This document shows, piece by piece, positions 7,057 to 15,153 of a DNA stretch of 64,000 nucleotides. Made by a program: the position numbers and the translations under genes. The DNA lies in contig NZ_QZMN01000005.1 of assembly GCF_003702705.1 (NCBI RefSeq), positions 124,001 to 188,000 of the forward strand, given 5' to 3'. The DNA comes from Ornithinimicrobium cerasi. Its GTDB lineage: Bacteria > Actinomycetota > Actinomycetes > Actinomycetales > Dermatophilaceae. Position 1 is the first letter of the stretch; each line of letters starts with the position of its first letter. The notes beneath the pieces were generated by a model that saw only the letters and a program-made list of their open reading frames with translations, searched no databases and had not been told where the DNA came from.

Positions 7057-8829
7057 ATGGTCCCCTCAGCCCCCACCTTCCTGGTCGACACCCCGCGCTT
7101 CCTCTTCCTCACCGGCAAGGGCGGCGTCGGCAAGACCTCGCTCGCCTGCGCCGCCGCGCTGCGGCTCGCCGAGCAGGGCCGGACGGTGCTGCTGACCAGC
7201 ACCGACCCCGCCTCCAACGTCGGCCAGGTGTTCGGGGTGACGGTCGGCGACCGGGTCACTCCCGTCCCCGGCGTCCCGGGGCTGGACGCCCTGGAGATCG
7301 ACCCGCAGCAGGCGGCGGACGCCTACCGCGAGCGGGTCGTCGCCCCCGCCCGGGGGTTCCTGCCCGAGGATGAGGTCGCCGCGCTGACCGAGCAGCTGTC
7401 CGGCTCGTGCACCACCGAGGTGGCGGCGTTCACCGAGTTCGCGCACCTCCTCGCCGGGGGCCCGTCGAGCGCGGCCTACGACCACGTGGTCTTCGACACG
7501 GCGCCGACCGGGCACACCGTCCGGCGGCTCCAGCTGCCGGGGGAGTGGACCCAGTTCCTCGCCCGCGGCCGGGGTGACACGTCCTGCCTGGGCCCGATGT
7601 CCGGCCTCGACGAGCAGCGCGCCGTCTACGCGGCGGCCGTCGACGCGCTCGCCGACCCGTCCCGCACCCGGCTGGTCCTCGTGTCCCGCGCGCAGCGATC
7701 CGCCCTCGCCGAGGTGGCCCGCACGGCCGTCGAGCTCGGTGAGCTGGGGATGACGCGGCCGCACCTGGTCCTCAACGCCGTCCTGCCCGACACCGGCAGC
7801 GACGACCCGCTCGCCGCCGCGGTCCGGCGGCGGGAGGAGGAGGCGGTCTCCGGTATGCCGCGCGCGCTCGCCGCGCTGCCGCGCACCGTCGTCCCGCTGC
7901 GGCCGGTCGACGCCGTCGGGGTGGCGGCGCTGCGCGCCCTGCTCGCGGAGGGTTCCGTCGCGGTCCCCGACCCCGGCCCGACCCCGGCGCCCGTCGCCCC
8001 CCTCGGCGCCCTCGTCGAGGAGTTGGACGCCTCGGGGGACCACGGCCTGGTGCTGTGCATGGGCAAGGGCGGGGTCGGCAAGACGACGGTCGCCGCGGCC
8101 GTCGCCGTCGAGCTCGCCCGGCGCGGGCACGCGGTCCACCTCACGACGACCGACCCGGCCGCCCACCTCGCGGCCACGCTCGAGGGCGAGCTCCCCGGGC
8201 TGACGGTGAGCCGGATCGACCCCGAGGCGGCGCTCGCGGCATACCGGGAACGGATCCTGCGCGTCCGCGCGAGGGAGCTCGACCCCGACGGCCTGGCTGC
8301 GCTGGAGGAGGACCTGCGCTCCCCGTGCCTCGCCGAGATCGCGGTGTTCCAGGAGTTCAGCCACGCCGTGTCCCAGGCGCGCCGGCAGTGGGTGGTCGTG
8401 GACACCGCGCCGACGGGTCACACCCTGCTGCTCATGGACGCGACCGGCTCCTTCCACCGGCAGATGACCCGCCAGCTGGGGGAGGGGGCCCGGTTCACCA
8501 CGCCGCTGATGCGCCTGCAGGACCCGGAGGGGACCCGGGTGCTGCTGGTGACGCTCGCCGAGACCACGCCGGTCCTCGAGGCCCTCGAGCTGCGCGACGA
8601 CCTGCAGCGGGCCGGCATCGAGCCGTGGGCCTGGGTGGTCAACCAGAGCCTGGCCGCCGCCCGACCGGGCGACCCGCTGCTCGCCGCCCGGGCCCGGGCC
8701 GAGGCGCTCCCCCTGGCGACCGTCGCCGGGGCCGCCGCCCGGCTGGCCGTCGTGCCGGCCCTCGCGCGGGAGCCGGTCGGCGTCCCCGCCCTGCTGGAGC
8801 TCACGGCGACGGGGGTCGCGGCCGGGTAG
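7057..8829 (+). CDS. arsA: ArsA-type arsenite-transporting ATPase, two fused domains
   Basis: A 590-residue duplicated ATPase. It has two deviant P-loops GKGGVGKT (residues 20-27 and 337-344), two signal-transduction motifs DTAPTGHT (near residues 148 and 450), and three cysteines matching the metalloid site of ArsA: C118 (SGSCTTE), C177 (TSCLGP) and C424 (SPCLAE). ArsA normally binds the inner face of an arsenite permease and converts it to an ATP-driven pump; here the only candidate partner is the divergent ACR3. No ArsD chaperone or ArsC arsenate reductase is encoded nearby. I prefer the ATG at 7057 for its strong GGAGGAG site at 7041-7047; an in-frame ATG at 7027 lacks one. Confidence 0.9.
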   Translation: MVPSAPTFLVDTPRFLFLTGKGGVGKTSLACAAALRLAEQGRTVLLTSTDPASNVGQVFGVTVGDRVTPVPGVPGLDALEIDPQQAADAYRERVVAPARGFLPEDEVAALTEQLSGSCTTEVAAFTEFAHLLAGGPSSAAYDHVVFDTAPTGHTVRRLQLPGEWTQFLARGRGDTSCLGPMSGLDEQRAVYAAAVDALADPSRTRLVLVSRAQRSALAEVARTAVELGELGMTRPHLVLNAVLPDTGSDDPLAAAVRRREEEAVSGMPRALAALPRTVVPLRPVDAVGVAALRALLAEGSVAVPDPGPTPAPVAPLGALVEELDASGDHGLVLCMGKGGVGKTTVAAAVAVELARRGHAVHLTTTDPAAHLAATLEGELPGLTVSRIDPEAALAAYRERILRVRARELDPDGLAALEEDLRSPCLAEIAVFQEFSHAVSQARRQWVVVDTAPTGHTLLLMDATGSFHRQMTRQLGEGARFTTPLMRLQDPEGTRVLLVTLAETTPVLEALELRDDLQRAGIEPWAWVVNQSLAAARPGDPLLAARARAEALPLATVAGAAARLAVVPALAREPVGVPALLELTATGVAAG

Positions 8830-8900
8830 GCCCCGGCAGGGGAGGCCACCGCCAGCCCCTCCGCCGTGCCCACCCCGCACCCGTGGTGCAGGCTGGCGCC

Positions 8901-9878
8901 ATGCAGATCCTTCTCCTCGGCGGCACCCGCTTCCTCGGCCGTGCGACGGCGGCGGCCGCCCGTGACCGCGGCCACGACGTCGTCTGCCTCGCCCGCGGCA
9001 ACGGCCCGGTGCCCGACGGCGTCCGGCTGGTGGTCGCGGACCGGGACGTCGACGACGCGCTGGCCGCGGTGGCCGACCGCTCCTGGGACGCCGTGGTCGA
9101 CATGGCCACCCAGCCCGGCCACGTCCGCCGGGCCGTGCGCGACCTGCGCACCCCCCACCGGGTGCAGGTCTCCACGGCCAACGTCTACGCGCGCTTCGAC
9201 CTGCCCGAGCAGCCGGAGGGCTCCGCCACGGTGCCGGCGCTGGAGGCTGACGCGATGGCGGGGATGGAGGACTACGGCGCGGCCAAGGTCGCGTGCGAGG
9301 AGGCGGTCCGCGCCGCGGGGGGCACCGCCACGGTGGTGCGGGCGGGGCTGATCGGCGGGCCGGGGGACGTGAGCGGGCGCCTCGGCTACTACCCCTGGCG
9401 GTTCGCCCACCCCACCGGCACCGACGTGCTGGTCCCGCCCGACCTGTCGATGCCGACGGCCGTCATCGACGTCGACGACCTGGCCACCTGGCTGGTGGAG
9501 GCGGCCGAGCGCGGGCTGGACGGGACGTTCAACGCGACCGGGCCCACCACCCAGCTCGGCGACCTCCTCGACCTGGCCCGCCGGGTGGCGGGCAGCGACG
9601 CGGTCGCGCGCCCGGTGCCCGAGGACGTCGTCGCGGCCGAGGGCGTCAACCCGTGGATGGGCCCCACCTCGCTGCCGCTGTGGGTCGACGACCCGGCCAT
9701 GCGGTGGTTCGCGACGCTGGACACCTCGGCGGCGCGGCGCGAGGGCCTGCGCACACGTCCGCTCGAGGAGACCCTGGCCAGGGCGCTGGCCGAGGAGGAG
9801 GCGCGCACCACCCCGCGCGGGTGCGGCCTCACCGACGAGGAGGAGATCCGTGTCCGGGAGGCGATCGACCGGCGCTGA
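8901..9878 (+). CDS. NAD-dependent epimerase/dehydratase family protein
   Basis: A 325-residue extended short-chain dehydrogenase/reductase-type protein. It begins MQILLLGGTRFLGRA, a dinucleotide-binding GGTRFLG loop, and contains STANVYARF (catalytic serine region) and DYGAAKVACEE, a YxxxK catalytic pair (about residues 125-129). The late PTAVIDVDDLATWLV block is typical of reductases that act on nucleotide sugars or isoflavone-like substrates. The actual substrate is unknown. The ATG at 8901 is the first that begins the Rossmann fold; the frame upstream is the arsA shadow. The gene ends 17 bases from the convergent small hypothetical gene. Confidence 0.82.
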   Translation: MQILLLGGTRFLGRATAAAARDRGHDVVCLARGNGPVPDGVRLVVADRDVDDALAAVADRSWDAVVDMATQPGHVRRAVRDLRTPHRVQVSTANVYARFDLPEQPEGSATVPALEADAMAGMEDYGAAKVACEEAVRAAGGTATVVRAGLIGGPGDVSGRLGYYPWRFAHPTGTDVLVPPDLSMPTAVIDVDDLATWLVEAAERGLDGTFNATGPTTQLGDLLDLARRVAGSDAVARPVPEDVVAAEGVNPWMGPTSLPLWVDDPAMRWFATLDTSAARREGLRTRPLEETLARALAEEEARTTPRGCGLTDEEEIRVREAIDRR

Positions 9879-9895
9879 CCGGGGTGCGCTCGGGG

Positions 9896-10294
9896 TCAGC
9901 GGGGGCGGGCGGCGTCGAGCAGGGCGGCGAGCTCGGCCCGGGCGGCGGCGACGTCCTCCGGCGAGGGCAGCTTCTCCCTGCTGAGCGTGACCGGGGTGCC
10001 GCCGCGGGCCTCGTCGCCCGCCGCGGCGGAGAGCCTCGTCCCGTCCGGCAACCTCCAGAGGACCTCCGGCACCGTCCCGACCAGGTTCTGGGCGGACGCC
10101 TCGCCGAACCGGGAGCTCAGCACCGAGGCGACCGCGGCCAGCGCGTCCAGCGGGCCGCCCGGCACGCTGCCGGTCGTCGACGCGGCGAACGTGCCGTCGT
10201 CCTGCTCCAGCAGTGCCGTCCGCTCCTCCTGGTCGCAGCCGGTCGCCCGCCGCGCCCACTGCGACCCCGCCTCGTGCTCCAGCTGCCGTCCCAT
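9896..10294 (-). CDS. Conserved hypothetical protein
   Basis: A 132-residue, acidic-to-neutral, apparently cytoplasmic protein with no membrane segment or signal peptide. I do not recognise its family. It has a charged N-terminal part with one cysteine (ATGCDQEERTALLEQDDG) and an alanine-rich C-terminal helix (SPEDVAAARAELAALLDAARPR is the final stretch, given here only as its composition mark). The ATG at 10292-10294 is preceded on the minus strand by a good GGAGG site. It lies downstream of the citrate synthase gene but is separated from it by a strong hairpin, so it probably has its own promoter. Confidence 0.6.
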   Translation of the reverse strand: MGRQLEHEAGSQWARRATGCDQEERTALLEQDDGTFAASTTGSVPGGPLDALAAVASVLSSRFGEASAQNLVGTVPEVLWRLPDGTRLSAAAGDEARGGTPVTLSREKLPSPEDVAAARAELAALLDAARPR

Positions 10295-10361
10295 CCCGGT
10301 CCCTCCTCGCGTGCTCCGCGCCGGTGTGTCGTCAGCGCGCAGGTGAGCCGAGGGTAGCCCG

Positions 10362-10389
10362 GCGTCCTGCGGTCCGCAGCGCAGGACGC
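10362..10389 (-). terminator. Hairpin downstream of the minus-strand citrate synthase gene
   Basis: GCGTCCTGCG (10362-10371) pairs perfectly with CGCAGGACGC (10380-10389) around an 8-base loop. It lies 36 bases beyond the stop of the minus-strand citrate synthase gene and well upstream of the next minus-strand gene, the right place for a terminator. There is no clear T-tract, which is common for actinobacterial terminators. Confidence 0.6.
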
Positions 10390-10425
10390 GGGGTGGCGTG
10401 CCGGGTCGGCCGGGAGGTCTCAGTC

Positions 10426-11583
10426 TCAGGTCGGCAGCGGCGCGGGCGCAGGCGGCCCGACGTAGCGGGCCGCCGGGCGGAAGATCTTGCTGCTGCCGGA
10501 CTGCTCGATGATGTGGGCGCCCCAGCCGACCACCCGCGCCGTGGCGAAGGTCGGCGTGAACATCTCGCGGGGGATACCGCACAGCTCCATGACCACGCCC
10601 GCGTAGTACTCCACGTTGACGTGCAGCTCGCGCCCGGGCTTGAGCTCGGCGAGCGCGGCGACGACCTCCTCCTCCACGCGGACCGCGAGGTCCACGAGCG
10701 GCCCGCCCATCTCCAGGGCGATCTCGCGCAGCAGGGCGGCGCGCGGGTCGGTGGTGCGGTAGACCGCGTGCCCGAAGCCCATGATCCGCCCGCCCGCGCC
10801 GACCCGCTCGCGCACCCACTCCCGCGCCCGGTCGGGCGAGCCGATCTCGTCGAGCGCGTCCAGCGCCCGGTCGGGCGCGCCCCCGTGCAGCGGCCCGGCG
10901 AAGGTGCCGATCGCCGCGCAGACCGCCGACGCGACGTCCGAGCCGGCCGAGGTCACCACCCGCGCCGCGAAGGTCGAGGCGCTGAAGCCGTGGTCCACGG
11001 TGGAGGTCAGGTAGGCCGTCACCGCGCGCCGGTGCTCCTCCGTCGGCTCCTCCCCGCGGAGCATCCACAGCCAGCTGCCCGCGGCCCCCAGCTCGGGGCG
11101 AGAGGGGAGCGGCTCCAGCCCCGCCCGGAGGCGGTGGATCGCCGCCTGGACCACCGGCACCACGGCGACCAGTCGCAGCACGTCGGCGCGCACCTGCTCG
11201 GCGGGCGCGCCGTACGTCGGCCCGAAGCCCTCGACCGCGCCGAGGTGCGAGACCGCCGTCCGCAACCGCGCGAGCGAGGCGCGGTCCGGACCCGAGCGGG
11301 CGACGTCGAGGAGCACCTCCAGGAGCCCGTGCGGCATCCGTGAGGCGTCCGCGAGGCGGGCCTGCAGGGCGGCGGACTCCTCGGGTGTCGGCAGCGTTCC
11401 CTCGAGCATGAGGTGGCAGACGTCCTCGAACGAGCGGGTCCGCGCCAGCTCCACGGCCGAGTACTGCCGGAAGTGGTAGAACCCCTCCTCGCCGCGGACG
11501 TCCCCCGTGGTGGTGTCGGCGACGACGACGTTCTTCAGCCCCGCAGGCGCGAGGATCTGCTCGGTGCTCCGCTCGGTGGTCAT
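10426..11583 (-). CDS. Citrate synthase family enzyme (short, type II-like)
   Basis: A 385-residue citrate synthase-fold enzyme, condensing acetyl-CoA (or propionyl-CoA in 2-methylcitrate synthases) with oxaloacetate. Active-site histidines are seen in VDHGFSASTF (about residues 196-205) and GFGHAVYRTTDPRA (about 270). The third position, usually Asp in an NVDxxSG-type motif, appears as Glu in HVNVEYYAGVVM (about 322). The C-terminal substrate loop GWGAHIIEQ is present. Starts at ATG 11581-11583. It is divergent from a second citrate synthase-like gene, and the two share a 53-base control region with a double dyad. Whether it is the housekeeping enzyme or a specialised paralog cannot be told here. 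Confidence 0.87.
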   Translation of the reverse strand: MTTERSTEQILAPAGLKNVVVADTTTGDVRGEEGFYHFRQYSAVELARTRSFEDVCHLMLEGTLPTPEESAALQARLADASRMPHGLLEVLLDVARSGPDRASLARLRTAVSHLGAVEGFGPTYGAPAEQVRADVLRLVAVVPVVQAAIHRLRAGLEPLPSRPELGAAGSWLWMLRGEEPTEEHRRAVTAYLTSTVDHGFSASTFAARVVTSAGSDVASAVCAAIGTFAGPLHGGAPDRALDALDEIGSPDRAREWVRERVGAGGRIMGFGHAVYRTTDPRAALLREIALEMGGPLVDLAVRVEEEVVAALAELKPGRELHVNVEYYAGVVMELCGIPREMFTPTFATARVVGWGAHIIEQSGSSKIFRPAARYVGPPAPAPLPT

Positions 11584-11603
11584 ACCGGCGAGCGTGACCT
11601 AGA

Positions 11604-11636
11604 GTTGATCCCCATGTCAACGTTGATCCTGTCAAC
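11604..11636. promoter_or_regulatory. Tandem double-dyad operator between the divergent citrate synthase genes
   Basis: Two abutting dyads fill most of the intergenic gap: GTTGATCCCCATGTCAAC (11604-11621) and, starting at the next base, GTTGATCCTGTCAAC (11622-11636). Each has GTTGA/TCAAC arms and both share GTTGATCC and TGTCAAC words as direct repeats. The second dyad ends exactly one base before the ATG (11637) of the HTH-bearing citrate synthase gene, implying a leaderless or nearly leaderless transcript. The HTH domain of that gene is the obvious candidate to bind, controlling both genes; this is inference. Confidence 0.65.
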
Positions 11637-12824
11637 ATGAAGCCGGGTGGGGACGGCCCGGGGGAGCTGACGACCGCCCAGGTCGCGGACTACCTCGGCG
11701 TCAAGGTGCAGACCGTCTACGCCTACGTCAGCCGCGGCGTCCTCACGCCCCGTCGCCGCGACCCGGCGGTGGGCAGCCTCTTCGCGCTGGCCGACGTCAA
11801 GGGCCTGGTGGGTGGCGGCCGCTCCGGCCGTCGACGGAGGCCCGGCACCAGCGAGGACGTGCGCACCGCGGTGACCGAGGTCCGCCCCGGACGCCTCTCC
11901 TACCGCGGCCGAGACGTCCGCGACCTGGCCGGACGGGTGCCCTTCGAGGCGGTCCGCGCCCTGCTCACGGGCCTGCCGCAGGAGCAGGACGACCCTGCGG
12001 GAGGTCTGCCGTCGGGCCCGGACCGTGCCGCCCTCGCCCGGGTGCTCGGGGCCCTCCCGGAGGGGGCCACGCCGATGGACCGCTTCAAGCACGCGGTGCT
12101 GGTCGCCGGGGCGACCGACGTGGGGCGGCGGGACCGGACGCCCGCGGCGTTCGCCCGGGCCGGCGCCCGCGCCGTCTCCCTCATGGCGCTCTCCCTCCCC
12201 GGGGCGCGGCCGGCGCCCACCCTCGGCGAGGCGCTCGCCATACCCCTCGCGCCGTGCCCGCCCCCGACCCTCGACGCCGCGCTGGTGCTCCTGGCCGACC
12301 ACGACCTCGCCGTGTCCACGACGGCGGTCCGGGTCGCGGTGTCCTCGGGGGCCGACCCCTACGGCGCGCTCCTCGCCGGCCTCGCCGCGGCCGACAGCCC
12401 GCTGCACATGACCGCGTCGTCGCTGGCGCTCGACTGGCTCCGCTCGGCCCTTGCCGCCCCGCAGGACGCCCTCGACGCGGCGCTCACCCGCGGCCGCCCG
12501 CCCGGCTTCGGGCACGTCGTCTACACCGAGCAGGACCCTCGCGCGCAGGTCCTGCTCGACCTGCTCGGGCCGCACCTGCCCCCGGGCGAGCTGGCGGCGC
12601 TGCGGCGGATCGGGTCCGAGCTGCTGGAGCGGCGGGGCTGGGTGCTCAACGTCGACGTCGGCCTGGCGCTGCTCGCCCACGTCCACGGGCTGCCCCGCTG
12701 GGCCGGGACCGCGGTCTTCGCCTGCGCCCGCACCGCCGGCTGGACGGCGCACGCGCTCGAGGAGCTGGCGGAGCCGGGGATGCGGTTCCGGCTGCGCGGG
12801 GTCTACAGCGGTCCCCGGTCCTGA
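11637..12824 (+). CDS. Citrate synthase-like protein with N-terminal helix-turn-helix
   Basis: A 395-residue protein. Residues 10-65 form a MerR/excisionase-like helix-turn-helix (LTTAQVADYLGVKVQTVYAY, then SRGVLTPRRRD wing), followed by a citrate synthase fold. The catalytic set appears retained: His in LADHDLAVSTTA (about 220), His in GFGHVVYTEQDPRAQ (about 287), and Asp in LNVDVGLALLAHV (about 340). However, the usual LHGGA loop is LHMTA, so activity may be altered. The N-terminal HTH suggests DNA binding, perhaps a metabolite-sensing autoregulator or an enzyme with a regulatory role. It starts at ATG 11637, one base after the operator, and is divergent from the other citrate synthase gene. 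Confidence 0.83.
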   Translation: MKPGGDGPGELTTAQVADYLGVKVQTVYAYVSRGVLTPRRRDPAVGSLFALADVKGLVGGGRSGRRRRPGTSEDVRTAVTEVRPGRLSYRGRDVRDLAGRVPFEAVRALLTGLPQEQDDPAGGLPSGPDRAALARVLGALPEGATPMDRFKHAVLVAGATDVGRRDRTPAAFARAGARAVSLMALSLPGARPAPTLGEALAIPLAPCPPPTLDAALVLLADHDLAVSTTAVRVAVSSGADPYGALLAGLAAADSPLHMTASSLALDWLRSALAAPQDALDAALTRGRPPGFGHVVYTEQDPRAQVLLDLLGPHLPPGELAALRRIGSELLERRGWVLNVDVGLALLAHVHGLPRWAGTAVFACARTAGWTAHALEELAEPGMRFRLRGVYSGPRS

Positions 12825-12845
12825 GGCCCGTGGCACCCTGGGCGG

Positions 12846-13631
12846 GTGCCACCCCTCCCGCCCCCGCAGGGCATCGACGCCCAGGGCTTCGTCGTGCGCG
12901 AGGGCGACCGCGCCCGCGTCCCGGCCCCTTTCCTCCCCCTCGTCAGCAGGTATGTCGAGCTCGTCACCTCCGCCTTCGCCGACGTGCACAGCGTCTACCT
13001 CTACGGCAGCCTCCCTCGGGGCACGGCCCGGGTGGGCAGCTCCGACCTCGACGGCCAGGTGGTCCTGAGCCGGCCGGTGACCCCGGCCGACCAGGAGGTG
13101 CGGCGACAGGTCGAGACCGAGCTGGCGGCGGCATACCCGGTGGTCGACGGCGTGGGCGTCCTGCTCGACGACCGCGCGGTGATGCTGGACCCGGGCAACC
13201 GGTTCGACCACGGCTTCCACCTGCGGGTGCTGTGCACGCCGGTGGGGGGCCCCGACGCCGGCGCGGACGTGCCCCCCCACCGCCCGGACGTCGACCTGGC
13301 CCGCGGTGTCCAGGGGGACTGGCGCGCGGTCCTGGCCCGGCTGCGCGAGGAGGGACCGACGGCCGGCGGGGAGCGGGCCTACTGCCGGGCGGTCGGACGC
13401 CGGCTCACCCGCCTCGCCTTCACCTGGGGAATGCCGCGGTGGGGCGGCTGGACGAGCGACCCGGTGGTCATCACGCAGGTCGTCGGAGCGCTGGAGCCGG
13501 GGTGGGAGGACCCGGTCGACGAGGCGGTCGGGCTGGGGTGGCACGGGGTGACCGACGTCCCGCTCGCGCACCGGCTGCTGGGTGCCTGGACCGACGAGCT
13601 GGTCGCCGCGGGCACCGAGCTGGGTGCGTGA
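12846..13631 (+). CDS. Nucleotidyltransferase-domain protein
   Basis: A 261-residue protein. Its N-terminal half carries the pol-beta-type nucleotidyltransferase motif GSLPRGTARVGSSDLDGQV (about residues 53-71), that is GS, a spacer, then DxD, and a third acidic position near LDDRAVMLDPG. The C-terminal half (CRAVGRRLTRLAFTW, TDVPLAHRLLGAW) is helical. It resembles stand-alone NTases of the aminoglycoside adenylyltransferase fold, but the substrate is unknown. The start is GTG 12846, 21 bases after the upstream citrate synthase-like stop, so it could be cotranscribed. An unusual 78-base inverted repeat follows it. Confidence 0.72.
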   Translation: MPPLPPPQGIDAQGFVVREGDRARVPAPFLPLVSRYVELVTSAFADVHSVYLYGSLPRGTARVGSSDLDGQVVLSRPVTPADQEVRRQVETELAAAYPVVDGVGVLLDDRAVMLDPGNRFDHGFHLRVLCTPVGGPDAGADVPPHRPDVDLARGVQGDWRAVLARLREEGPTAGGERAYCRAVGRRLTRLAFTWGMPRWGGWTSDPVVITQVVGALEPGWEDPVDEAVGLGWHGVTDVPLAHRLLGAWTDELVAAGTELGA

Positions 13632-13653
13632 CCCGCTGGCCCGGTTCCGGTGC

Positions 13654-13731
13654 GTGACGCCGGACGGGCACATCGGGGGTCGAGCCCGCCCTCCGACCCC
13701 GGTTCCGGCGATCGTGCCCGTTCGGCGTCAC
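13654..13731. repeat. Long imperfect inverted repeat between genes
   Basis: GTGACGCCGGACGGGCAC (13654-13671) and GTGCCCGTTCGGCGTCAC (13714-13731) are inverted copies matching at 17 of 18 positions around a 42-base spacer. The spacer carries a second, smaller inverted pair, GGGGTCG (13676-13682) and CGACCCC (13694-13700). A CCGGTTCCGG word also occurs twice (13641-13650 and 13699-13708). The gap 13632-13826 holds no gene. This may be the terminator of the nucleotidyltransferase gene, or a dispersed intergenic element. Confidence 0.6.
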
Positions 13732-13826
13732 GACGAGAACCGTCTGGCTCGAGCCGGGCAGCCGTCCAGCAGACTGGGCAGGAGCAGCCGTCCCGGCCGG
13801 ACGGCAGCAACCGCCGAGGAGGCACG

Positions 13827-15122
13827 ATGACCGCGCACCACCAGCCGGACCGCCAGGACCCCCCCGACGCGCAGGCCGACCTCTCCGACGTGCTCGCCGC
13901 GGAGCTCGACGACCTGCTCCGCGCTGACGACGAGGCGCTCGTCGCGCGCTTCCCCGGCGACACGGCCGCGCGCCAGCCGGTCCACACGGTCTACGTGCCC
14001 GCCGACCGGTACGGCGCGGACCTCGTGGCCCGGTGGGGCGAGCAGGCGGGACGCGCGCTCGACGAGAACGAGGGCCTGCTCGCGGAGCTCGTCGGCGACC
14101 GCGCCGAGGAGGTGCTCCCCCTCGTCCGCGCCAAGCTGGCGCGGGAGCCGGTCGAGGACCTGCGGATCGACCTCGAGGACGGCTACGGGCGACGGCCCGA
14201 CGAGGAGGAGGACACCGACGTCGACGCCGCGGCGGCCGCGCTCGCCGCCACTCGGCAGGACGGGACCGCGCCCCCCTTCGCCGGGATCCGCGTCCGCTCG
14301 TTCGAGGGGCCGACCCGGACCCGGGGGGTGCGCACGCTGACCCGGTTCGTGCAGGGGCTGGTCGCGGCCGGGGGCTCGCTCGACGGGGTGGTCGTCACCC
14401 TGCCCAAGGTGACCAGCGTGGCCCAGGTCGAGGCGATGGTGCTGGCCTGCGACCGGCTGGAGGCCGCCCTCGGCCTGCCGCACCGGGCGCTGCGCTTCGA
14501 GATCCAGGTCGAGACGCCGCAGTCGGTCCTCGGGCCGGACGGCACCGCGCCCGTGGCCCGGATGATCCACGCGGGCGCCGGCCGGGTCAGCGGGCTGCAC
14601 TACGGCACCTACGACTACTCGGCGTTCTGCGGCATACCCGCGTCCTCGCAGTCCCTGGACCACCCGGTGGCCGACCACGCCAAGCTGGTCATGCAGGCGG
14701 CCGCCGCGGGCACCGGGGTGCGGCTCTCGGACGGCTCGACCAACGTGCTGCCGGTCGGCACGCCCGAGCAGGTCCGCGACGGCTGGGCGCTGCACCTGCG
14801 GCTGGTCCGCCGGGCCCTCGAGCGCGGCTACTACCAGGGCTGGGACCTGCACCCCTCCCAGCTGCCGAGCCGGTTCGCGGCGACCTACGCGTTCTACCGC
14901 GAGCACCTGCCCGCGGCCGCCCGGCGCCTGCGCGACTACCTCGACACGGCGTCGGCCCCGGGGACGGTCCTGGACGAGCCGGCCACGGCGCGCACCCTCG
15001 CCGACCTCCTCGTCCGCGGGCTCGACTGCGGCGCCCTGCTCCCCGCCGAGGTGGAGGCCGCGGCGGGGATCACCGCGGCCGACCTCCAGGCGCTCGCCCG
15101 CCCCCGCCGGGGTGGTCCTTGA
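13827..15122 (+). CDS. DUF6986 family protein, HpcH/HpaI aldolase-like
   Basis: A 431-residue protein that I recognise as the DUF6986 family, a TIM-barrel HpcH/HpaI aldolase relative that often accompanies urate-degradation genes in actinobacteria. Metal and acid-base features of that fold are visible: DLRIDLEDGYG (about residues 113-123), RFEIQVETPQSVL (about 225-237) and LHYGTYDYSAFCGI (about 259-272). Start ATG 13827 follows GAGGAGG at 13816-13822. It leads the urate-degradation run, 31 bases before urate oxidase, so a step in handling a purine-derived C2/C3 acid such as glyoxylate is a fair inference, but no reaction is shown by sequence. Confidence 0.78.
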   Translation: MTAHHQPDRQDPPDAQADLSDVLAAELDDLLRADDEALVARFPGDTAARQPVHTVYVPADRYGADLVARWGEQAGRALDENEGLLAELVGDRAEEVLPLVRAKLAREPVEDLRIDLEDGYGRRPDEEEDTDVDAAAAALAATRQDGTAPPFAGIRVRSFEGPTRTRGVRTLTRFVQGLVAAGGSLDGVVVTLPKVTSVAQVEAMVLACDRLEAALGLPHRALRFEIQVETPQSVLGPDGTAPVARMIHAGAGRVSGLHYGTYDYSAFCGIPASSQSLDHPVADHAKLVMQAAAAGTGVRLSDGSTNVLPVGTPEQVRDGWALHLRLVRRALERGYYQGWDLHPSQLPSRFAATYAFYREHLPAAARRLRDYLDTASAPGTVLDEPATARTLADLLVRGLDCGALLPAEVEAAAGITAADLQALARPRRGGP

Positions 15123-15153
15123 CGCTCCCCCCGGTGCCACCTAGGGTCCGGGG

